Below, in pieces: positions 55,601 through 64,000 of a stretch of 64,000 bases of DNA. Made by a program: the position numbers and the translations under genes. Within the stretch, counting starts at the first letter, position 1; every line of letters starts with the position of its first letter. The DNA comes from Anaeramoeba flamelloides (taxonomy: Eukaryota; Metamonada; Anaeramoebidae), in contig JANTQA010000047.1 of the NCBI GenBank assembly GCA_027625915.1, positions 20,336,001 through 20,400,000 on the forward strand. Direction: 5' to 3'. A model generated the notes under the pieces. That model saw only the letters and a list, made by a program, of their open reading frames with translations, was not told the origin of the DNA and searched no databases.

Positions 55601-58597
55601 GTTTTTTTTTTTTTTTATTGTTTAAGGGAGGAGTTTTTAGTTCCTCTCGTTTGCCAGAATTCCTAAATTGTGATTTAGAAATTTTTTTAAAGATTTCCAT
55701 ATACTTTTGTTTTCCACTAGGGCTAATAAAGTTATGGAATCTTTTCTGTTAATAATATTAGAAATATTATTGTTTTTTAATATATGAGATATATTAATCT
55801 TTTTTAATTCAGATATCCAGATTTTACGATTATTTTTATCGGCTGGGCAGTTCCAGAGAAAATGATTAAATCTTCAATGATATCTAAATTATTTATTTTT
55901 TTACATATCTTTACAAAATTTTGATTTACCTTTTTCATAACATAAGAGTACTTGTATAAATAATTTGTGAATGTTCTAAGTTTTAAGATTGAGGTAGAGC
56001 CTTTCCATTTTAAATATCTTTACTGTTTGTTAATATTTCCCTGTATCAAAATTATTTTTAGGTATTTTCGTACTTTCCAACTTGGGCTATTCTTTAATTG
56101 ATTAATTCGATAGTTGTCTAATTCTAATTCCAAACCTTTTAATGTTTTTGATTTCCAGTGAATATTTTCAACTTCTTTTTCTCTAAATGGCAGAAGTTTA
56201 ATTAGTTTTTTGAATCCTAAAAAATTTAATTTTTGAATTGATTTATATTTTCTCTTATATATCGTTATCCTTACTGAATCAATTTTTGCTTCTGTTTTAT
56301 AAATAAGTCTTGGGGAATGTAGATTAATTTTTAAAAGGAATTAAGTGATCTTTTTATTGATCCAAATGTCTATTTCTTTGAAATAATTTTTAGTTAGATC
56401 AAATATTTCTAATCCATATAATAATTGACTGTGTAAAACGGCTTTAAAAAAGTGAATTTTTAATCCATTAGTAAATTTTTTTGTTCTAAAATATTGACTA
56501 GATTTTTGAAATTTTTTTTAACTTTATCAAGGTTAAATTTTAAATGTGTTTTTTTATCTAGCCAAATACCAAGATATAAAATTTCTTTTGGAATTAAAGT
56601 TTTTATCATCATTTGAATTCATTCCAAAATCTCTTATAGTTTTAGTAATTTTTTCCAGTTGAAAATTGATTTCTATCATTGATCCTTTCATAATCAAAAT
56701 CAAATCATCAGCAAACATTTGAACATGTATTGCTAATGATTTGATTTTTTCTAATAAACAAAGTGAAATAAACCCAAATAATAAAGGTGATATGGATTTC
56801 CTTGATAAACACCTATCCCTTCTTTTGAGTAATATGCAAGTAGATATTTATTTATAATTTCATTTTTAATAAATTTTTTGATTGAATAATAAATTAAAGA
56901 ATGATGTATAGAATCAAAGCATTTTTGAATATCGATTGTAACTATATAGATATTTTCTTTTTTATTATTTCTCATTTTTATTTTTTGATATTCATTCAAC
57001 AAATTGAGAACTGCAATTCTTGTATCTAATTTTTTCTTAAATCCAAATTGTCTTTTTGAAACAAAGTCCCAAGAATCTAGTATTCCCGCATATAATAATT
57101 TAAGAAAAAATCTTGGGAGAGTTTGATTAATTGAAATTGGTCGATAATTGAGTGGTAGTCCTTCGACTCCTTATTTATGAATGAATAATAAATTATTTTT
57201 TTTGATAAAATTAATATTTTCCTGAGAGATGTCTTGAATCCAATTTAAAAATATTTTTTGAATTGTTTCAATAAAGTTTTCATAATTCAAATAATATTCA
57301 CTGTTTTGATTTTTTATGAATTTGAAGTGATATATTTTATCAAATTCTTTGTCTGATTCATTTTTTTGATATTTAATAATTGTTTTAATATTTGTAATTG
57401 AGAATATTTCTTCTATTTTAATATTAAATAGGAATCTTTTATTTAATTTAAATTTTTTAATAAAATTTCTTATATATTTTTTTGGTTTTTTACTTATTGA
57501 ATTAACAAACCCGAAATATGTTTTTTCTAAATTTTTATTATTTAAAATCATTTTACTCGAAGTTTGTCTAAATTTATTTAACTTTTTCCAAAAATTTTCA
57601 TTATTTTCAAATTCAGTATTAATTTGGTCTAACAATTTTAAATACTTCTTTCTATTTCTATCTTTAATTTCTTGATTTAATTCATTATTTTCAAAGAGTT
57701 TATAGATCAAACTATATAATTTATAATCTTCTTTTCGAATGTTTAAAACATTTCTTTCTTTTATTAAGAATTGTTTTTTGAATTTTTAAAATTCTTTTCA
57801 TTTAAATGGTAGTTGGTATTTTTGAAATAGTTTATAAACGTTTTTTGAAATTTAAATACATCTTTTATACAATATGTTTTTTTAATTTTATATATTTTTT
57901 GTATTTTCCAATTTTTATTTATCTGAAATTTGTTTAAAATAGCATAATGATCACTAATTTTATTGATTAATGTTTTTGATTTACAGTCAGTTTCACTTTT
58001 AAGACACAAACTTTCAACGAAATTTAAGGCACAAAAAAATCTCAAATTAAAGCACAATTTTTTGGAATTTTAATTTTCACAAATTTATTTTACTAGAATT
58101 TGAATTTTGTGCCTTAATTTGAGATTTTTTTTGTGTCTTAAATTTTGTAGAAAGTTTGTGTCTTAAAAGTGAAACTGACTATACTGAATTGAAGATTATT
58201 AAAATTTGAAATGAAATAGTCTAAGTTGTTATCTTTTCGACTTGGTTTATTGTTTAGAGTAATTTTAAAATTTAAAATTGAAAAAATTTTTATATCATTA
58301 TCTTTTAAATTAAAATCACCACCAATAATTGTTTTATGATTTTGATATTTTTGTAATACATTAAATATTTTTTTATTAATTTCTACATTTCTATCATGTC
58401 TTTTATAAATATTTATTATTACATAATTAGTGAATTGTATTCCCATCATATCAAGAGCGATATAAGAATTTCCCGAGTAAACTCTTTAAAGATATTTTTG
58501 ACAATAATTAAAAAACCTCCTTTATTATTATTATTACCATAAGCTTTTTTGTTAATTGAGAAATAATTTAAAATTAATTAGGAAATAATTTAAAACA
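55601..58597 (-). mobile_element. LINE copy on the minus strand, with target duplication and inserted MITE
   Basis: It reads from high to low coordinates. The endonuclease (HKTIIGGDFNLKDNDIK near 58346-58296; KISDHYAIL near 57963-57937) comes first, then a helical linker (57710-57171). The RT follows: IVTIDIQKCFDSIHHSLIYY about 56949-56890, GIGVYQGNP about 56820-56794, QMFADDLILIMKG about 56726-56690. After it come the zf-RVT-like C-terminus, the 3' GAGGA...TCCTC hairpin and an A-tail (T-run at 55602-55616). AAAAAATCTT flanks both sides (55591-55600 and 58598-58607), and the unoccupied site is at about 7990-8000. It has several frame losses, so it is inactive. It is probably 5'-truncated, because the first endonuclease motifs are missing. 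A CAGTCAG MITE sits in the endonuclease. Confidence 0.9.
57984..58181. mobile_element. CAGTCAG MITE, copy 3, inside the LINE
   Basis: CAGTCAGTTTCACTTTTAAG at the left end and GTGAAACTGACTA at the right end are flanked by TA (57982-57983 and 58182-58183). It interrupts the endonuclease reading frame of the LINE between FNNLQFS and KSKTLINKISDH, so it is younger than the LINE. Confidence 0.92.
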
Positions 58598-58607
58598 AAA
58601 AAATCTT

Positions 58608-58880
58608 TTTTTTAAACTTTTTTTTTAGTATAATTTCAGTAATAAATAATTGGTAATGGTCTTTTCAAAAATTGTTTCTAGTTTTTGTAGTTTTTGGTTT
58701 TATTTTTTTTAATTTTTAAAATATCAGGTTTTTATATATTAAGAATAATTTAAAATTTGAATTACAAATCAGATTTAATTATTTGTTGTTCTTGAATACT
58801 AAAAGATCATTTTTTTCCCATTTATTATTTTAGGTGAGTTACAATTTTTGAAATGGAGTTTATTTTGGATTTCATTTTTT
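58608..58880. repeat. Second part of the repeat interrupted by the LINE
   Basis: AAATAATTGGTAATGGTCTTTTC and GGTGAGTTACAATTTTTGAAATGG match 8040-8270. Confidence 0.6.
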
Positions 58881-59470
58881 TAAGGAACTAACCTCTATTA
58901 AATTTTTTACCTAAATTTAATAGAGATTGAGAAAAAAAATTACAATGATTTGAACTTCAGTTTATTTTCAATATTAAACATATTTCTAGATAATAAATTC
59001 TAATTTTGAAATTTTAAAAAAAAAATCATTATTAAAGAATATTCCCTTAATAAATAAAGTAAAATTCAACTTATTGAACTAATAAACTATTACTGATCAA
59101 AAATATACTAATTTAATTCAAATTTTAAATAATTTTGATATTTGAAAATCTATAAAAATCATTTTGGAACGTTTTAGGATTTTATTTTCTATTTCATTTA
59201 TTGAATTATTTAACTTGTTAAGTTTGATCAAAAATTTTTTCAAAAACTTGATATTCTGTCAAATTTAGGGTTCTTCAAAATAGATAGACTCAAATAAATT
59301 GTGTTGGTGTTTTCTAACCATTTGATCAATCAATAGTCCTTATAGAATTTTTCAAAATTTACAAATTTTCATTTTATTAAATTGCTCTTTTTTAAAATTT
59401 AGAACACAGTCTCAATTTATTAATAGTGATAATTATTTATTTTTTTGTTTGTTTTGTTATTATTGTTATA
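58881..59470. repeat. Short palindrome, then distal LRR-unit flank
   Basis: TTAAGGAACTAACCTCTATTAAA / TTTAATAGAG at 58883-58930 recalls the ends of the GGGACTAGTC element. 58990-59460 then matches 2860-3330 and 28440-28870, including GATAGACTCAAATAAATTGTG. Confidence 0.5.
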
Positions 59471-60318
59471 TACAGCCGTTCCATTCGACTTGTGAAGCTT
59501 TTTTCTTTCCTTTAAGCAAACCTGAAATTTTAGCTTTCCTTTAAAGACCTTTTAAAGACCTTTTAAAGATGCTTTAAAGACCTTTTAAACTTTTTTCATT
59601 TTCTTTAAAAGATCTTTTAAAGATCTTTTAAAGATCTTTTAAACTCTCTTAATTCTTTTAAAACTTCTTTCAAACAAACAAAAAAACACAAATAACTACT
59701 AACAAAAAACACCAAAATTAGTTTGAAACAATAACTATATCTTTCACTCTGGCTCTGCCTAAGACTAGATCTTACACATTGTTATTCACAAGCTCTACTC
59801 AATTTTACAATACTCTACTCTATTTACCATACAGCCAACTCTTAAAGTTGATAATTTGTTCCTAAAATTGCTTTTAAAAACAAATGAAAATTGCAATCAA
59901 AAATATTTTTTTCAGTTCAATTTTCCATTCAATTACTTCATCGACAAATCGATCAAATACATGTCGAGTATTCAAGATTTTAGAATAAACTCTCTATTCT
60001 TGTAAATTAAAAAATTAATATTCAACTGTTTGGGAGATAATTTTCTTCTTTTCCAATTTCAATTTAAATAAGAGTTTGAGAACTTTTGACGTAGATTTGA
60101 TCGATTTGTCGATGAAGTAATTGAATGGAAAATTGAACTGAAAAAAATATTTTTGATTGCAATTTTCATTTGTTTTTAAAAGCAATTTTAGGAACAAATT
60201 ATCAACTTTAAGAGTTGGTTGTATGGTAAATAGAGTAGAGTATTGTAAAATTGAGTAGAGCTTGTGAATAACAATGTGTAAGATCTAGTCTTAGGCAGAG
60301 CCAGAGTGAAAGAGGTAG
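59471..60318. mobile_element. Repeat F, copy 2, with a large inner palindrome
   Basis: CAGCCGTTCCATTCGACTTG opens the element, which then has repeated CTTTTAAAGA blocks. 59745-59975 and 60085-60316 are close inverted copies (CTCTGGCTCTGCCTAAGACT and its complement). The right end is truncated at the adjacent MITE at 60321. The minus frame at 60015-60197 lies in the palindrome and is not a gene. Confidence 0.7.
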
Positions 60319-60320
60319 TA

Positions 60321-60694
60321 CAGCCGTTTCAACTCAGGTGTGAATCAGCAACTTCTCATTCATCTTTTAGAAACCGTTGAAAACCATCTCAAATTATTTC
60401 AAATTATTTTAAATTATTTAAAATTATTTGAAGTCTTTTAAAAGTATTGTAATTGCTAATGTTTGGATTTGAAGATCAACCAAAACTCACTTCTTTTGAG
60501 CATCAACCGAATTACCAACTCTTGAATCCCATCACAAATTACTTTTCAATTTATAATTTTTAAAAAAATTGATTTCAATTTGTAGGTTTCATTTCTTTAA
60601 GAATTTCAAACAAAAGAAGACAGTTTTGGTTGATCTTCAAATTCAAACATTAGCAATTAAAATTATTTTAAAATTACTTATGTATAATTTAAAA
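60321..60694. mobile_element. Right-truncated CAGCCGTTTCAACTCAGG MITE
   Basis: It matches 44252-44600 from the left end and is then cut where the 128-bp palindrome at 60697 begins. The frame at 60569-60757 crosses the junction and is not a gene. Confidence 0.7.
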
Positions 60695-60696
60695 TA

Positions 60697-60824
60697 CAGC
60701 CGTTTCAACACAGGTGTGAATCACACTCATTTGTTGAATGGTCGAGAAACATTTTAAATTGACTTGGAAGGTTTCCCAACCATTCAACGAATGAGTACGA
60801 TTCACACCTGAATTGAAACGGTTG
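60697..60824. mobile_element. 128-bp palindromic MITE, copy 2
   Basis: CAGCCGTTTCAACACAGGTG and its complement have TA on both sides. The inner CATTTGTTGAATGG / CCATTCAACGAATG pair is as in 32619-32746. Confidence 0.85.
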
Positions 60825-60834
60825 TAATATATTA

Positions 60835-61640
60835 TTCAATTTGTTGAAATTTCACCAGCGATCATTTGATTGATCAAAAGATAAGATACCATCAACTAAT
60901 TGTATGTGGATTTTTCTATTAAACAAACTCAACACTAACATTCTATCAACCATTGAAAAAAAATTCCAGATCTAACCAAACAGATTAGGTAACTGGAAAA
61001 TTGGAATTGAAAACAAAACAAAAAATGAAAATAGTTGGAATATGAAAATTCTTTCGAAATTGAATTTAAAGTGTAGTGTTGTTATTCTTTCAACTGTTTA
61101 AACTCTGTCGAAATTTTTGGAATATAAACCCCAATTCAAAATTTTTAACACACCAAAAACCGATTTGTGAAAAAAAAAACTTATTTAATCCATTCAAGAA
61201 GATTTACCAAATTAGAACTCATTCACAAATTGAAATGTTAACACTTGTTTATAAATTACAATACTCACAAAACAATAAATAAATAATTATCAATACAAAT
61301 AAATCATGGGTGTGTTAAAAATTTTGGAGAGAGCAAAACAAAAAAATACATTAGTAAATTTGTTGAAATTATATTAGGAATATTGGTCGATCAAATGGTT
61401 AGATACCACCAACTAATTTTATTTGAGTTCTTCTATTTGGTACAACTCAACTTGAACCTAATATCAATCTTTCAAAAAAATTTTGATCCAACGAAACAAA
61501 TTACTTAATTCAAACAATGAAATGAAAACAAAAACTAAAAAGATGAAAAAATGATTTTCATATTTTACAAAAATCAAAATTATCTCCAATTTCAATGAAA
61601 TTATAATTATTGTGATTCTTTGGAACGTTTTAGCTGTGTG
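60835..61640. repeat. Dispersed repeat C, copy 3 (inverted), and decayed surroundings
   Basis: AAGATAAGATACCATCAACT, CCAGATCTAACCAAACAGATTAGGTAAC and AACTGTTTAAACTC are the reverse complement of 1735-2000. 61330-61520 repeats the pattern more weakly. The 68-codon frame at 61076 is not supported. Confidence 0.55.
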
Positions 61641-61649
61641 GAAAATTTT

Positions 61650-62828
61650 GAATTTTAGTTTAGTTTCCTTATTTTGAACACACCAATTTTTTTTTTTATA
61701 TTGTTTTCTTTTCTTTGGATGAGCATGATTACTTATAAAAACATTAATACTATGTTACTTATATGTGTTTTAATATTAGGTTTGGAAAAATATAATAAAT
61801 TAAGTTTTGTTTCCCTGTTTTTGATTTTAGATGTGTCTAAATTGTTGGAAAGGGGTTTAGTTTTTTTTTGGGAGAAGAGAATATCAGATTCTTTAGAATA
61901 AAACATATAGTTAGTTTGTTGTTTAAAATTTGATAAAATATAATCATGTTCACTTCTCCAATTCCACCAAATCCAGCTATTTAAAATCCTAACATCTAAT
62001 GTTTTTTGGGATAATTATTATTTTTTCGAATCATATAGTTATTAAACCCAATTTGTATTTCCTTTTGTGGTTGTATCAATTGTAATGTTGTTGTTCATTT
62101 TAAACAAAATCCATTAATCATAAATGTCACTGAAAAAAATAAATCATTCTAATTGCTTTTTATTGTAATAATTTTAAAAATTTAAAAATGATAAAAAAAT
62201 TGAAAAATGAAAAAATTAAATGTACAATTAGAATGTTAAGATAAGGATGAAAGATAAGTCATTCAACATTTGAAACACTATTTTTTGCAACTCAACTCAA
62301 CATTCTATCCTGGCAATTTCTTTGAGACTTTTGAAAAAAAACTTTAAAAAAAATCTATTGAATAAAGTATTTTAAATAATAAAAATCAATGATGCACAAC
62401 TAAGGTAAAAAATGTTATTTTCGGATCCTCTTTATGATTGCAAAAAAGTGAAAAATTTTCCTTTATCCGTGACTACTCCCTTAAAATTTTTTTAGTTGTA
62501 ATTGTTTGAATTTGAAGATCAAACAAAAAACTGTCTTCTTTTGTTTGAAATTCTTAAAGAAATGAAACCTACAAATTGAAATCAATTTTATCAACTTCAA
62601 CAAATTGAAAAGTAATTTGTAATGAGATTCAAGAGTTGATAATTCTGTGTATACACAAAAGAAGACAGTTTTGATTGATCTTCAAATTTGAACAGTTACG
62701 ACTAAAATATTTTTAAAATTATTTTAAAATAACATGAAATTAATTTGAAATAATTTGAAATGGTTTTCAACCGTTTCCAAAAGATGAGTGAGAAGTTGCT
62801 GATTCACACCTGAGTTGAAACGGCTGTA
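61650..62828. repeat. Composite repeat K, copy 2
   Basis: It matches 31070-32252 along its length, including GCAACTCAACTCAACATTCTATC-like, CGTGACTACTCCCTTAAAAT and the GAGTTGAAACGGCTGTA end. The frame at 61674-61901 lies in it. Confidence 0.65.
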
Positions 62829-62829
62829 T

Positions 62830-63384
62830 GAAAGTTTGATCTTTAAAATATTCTCCAATTTGGTTCAGAAAAAATCATTTTATGTCATTTTTTTTTCTGA
62901 AAAATGAAATTGAAATTTTGAGATACCACTACACAAGAACAGCTTGTTAAGGATGGTAAAAATGAAATTGAAAAATAACCACGAGTTTCTTGCATGAAAA
63001 ATTGAAGATCTTCAAAAATTCAAAAAAACAACTCTAACTTTCTAAGGTTCACCCGTTCAATTTAACTTGTGAAGCATAACCTTTTAAACATGTTTAAAAG
63101 GTTGGAAATTTTTTCCTTTAAACCTCTTTTAAAGATCCCACAAAGATTTTTTAGGATCTTTAAGAGTTGAGTCATTACGGTGAAATTTTTTTTTCTAAAA
63201 TGGAAAAAAACTTTTTAGTAATTTTTATGAATTACTTAAGGGATTAGCTTCACCATAGATTTCTCTATTATCAAAGTATTGTAGTTGGGTGTAAATGGTA
63301 TTAGTGCACCATGGCTCAAATAGTTTCTGTGACTCTAGAAAAACTATTATAAATCTTATTGCACTATAAATTATTCTATTTTTT
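62830..63384. repeat. Repeat J copy 3, repeat F remnant and block shared with 18337
   Basis: 62830-63040 matches 32535-32880. CCCGTTCAATTTAACTTGTGAAGC at 63049 is a repeat F left end. 63163-63231 matches 18337-18402. 63232-63384 is unassigned. Confidence 0.5.
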
Positions 63385-63820
63385 ACTAATGATCACTGTT
63401 ATGGAAAAAAAGTTCAACAAGGTTTTTAATTGGGAACATTAAGAGAACCTGAAAATGAAAAGTAAAATCAATAAAAAGAAGAAACCAATTAACTTCAAAT
63501 AATAACCCATTATATTGTTTTCAATCAACCCGCAAATACAAATTAAATCTACTTTGATTTATCGAAATTATTGGTGTGGTTTTGGAGATCTCAAAAATAG
63601 TCAATTTTTTGAACAAATTTTTAATAATTGACCAATCAAAGAAAAACCCATACTAAAAGATAGTATTAAAAAAACTGTTATTGTGACGAATACTTCATTT
63701 TGTCTTTATTTATTTATTCTTTTTTTCATTGATCTTAGTTTGAATTTTCAGGTTCTATTAATGTTCCCAAGTAATAACCGTGGTTCACTTTTTTTCCACA
63801 ACAGTGATCATTAGTAAAAA
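63385..63820. mobile_element. Palindromic element with a 341-bp MITE at its centre
   Basis: The outer arms are TTTTTTACTAATGATCACTG and the reverse complement at 63800-63820. The inner element at 63430-63770 has TTGGGAACATTAAGAGAACC / GGTTCTATTAATGTTCCCAA ends, the same family as 9062-9428. 63821-64000 holds nothing I recognise. Confidence 0.75.
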
Positions 63821-64000
63821 ATATAATTTTCATTTTGAAAAATTTTTTTTTAATTCCTTTACCAAATCTAAAAATAAAAACCCCAAATAAAGTATTCTGG
63901 TATTTCATAATTTAGATTTAGAACTTTCAAAAGTAACTATTTTTAGAATTTTTGAATTTCAAAGATTAACTCAATAATAATCATCTAGATAAAAAGTACA

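Noticed and set aside
60015-60197. Minus-strand 60-codon frame
   Set aside because: It lies across the centre of the repeat F palindrome and is absent from the other copy at 43185.

Overview
The window is extremely A/T-rich eukaryotic DNA with long homopolymer runs, Lys/Glu- and Asn-rich coding stretches and many nested inverted-repeat elements. I see no bacterial operon structure, tRNA, rRNA or CRISPR. The protein style (ribonuclease-inhibitor-type LRRs, ankyrin-like and BTB-like segments, KE and N runs) fits an amoeboid protist such as Anaeramoeba (Metamonada). That assignment is inference from style, not a database match.

The only convincing host genes are one tandem family, all on the + strand: a 3' fragment at 1-127, an intact 1087-codon gene at 12372-15635, broken copies at 19805-22173, 24558-27540 and 51419-54341, and an intact 1141-codon gene at 34658-38083. 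Each full-length copy encodes a short N-terminal cap, 7 to 18 repeats of 28 residues, an ankyrin-like segment, a Ser-rich linker, a BTB-like segment split by a Lys/Glu-rich insert, an Asn-rich tract and a nearly invariant C-terminus. The copies share a leader of about 50 bp and up to about 1.5 kb of 3' flank, so gene and flanks were duplicated together. Two of five full-length copies are open and three are decaying, which is birth-and-death evolution.

Between the genes lies a dense layer of mobile DNA. Two APE-type LINE copies are present: 4318-6930 on + and 55601-58597 on -, the latter with an apparent 10-bp target duplication. More decayed reverse-transcriptase-like repeats lie at 6985-7690, 29920-30260 and 40900-41175. 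There are many non-autonomous terminal-inverted-repeat elements with TA targets (termini CAGCYGTT or CAGTCAG) or TTAA targets (termini GGTTTACAATCCC, GGGACTAGTC or GGGAGTAGTCAC). Some sit inside each other, and one sits inside a LINE.

Hairpin-rich repeat clusters (610-682, 16690-17200, 39760-40280, 45227-45480, 46290-46680, 47215-47610) and a roughly 530-bp dispersed repeat ('repeat B') fill much of the rest. A TTAA-flanked fold-back element or its right arm lies about 165-250 bp upstream of four of the five full-length LRR genes, where it is part of the duplicated unit and may contribute to the 5' region. The LRR face expected to contact ligand varies while the scaffold stays almost constant, so a recognition-receptor role is a reasonable but unproven hypothesis.
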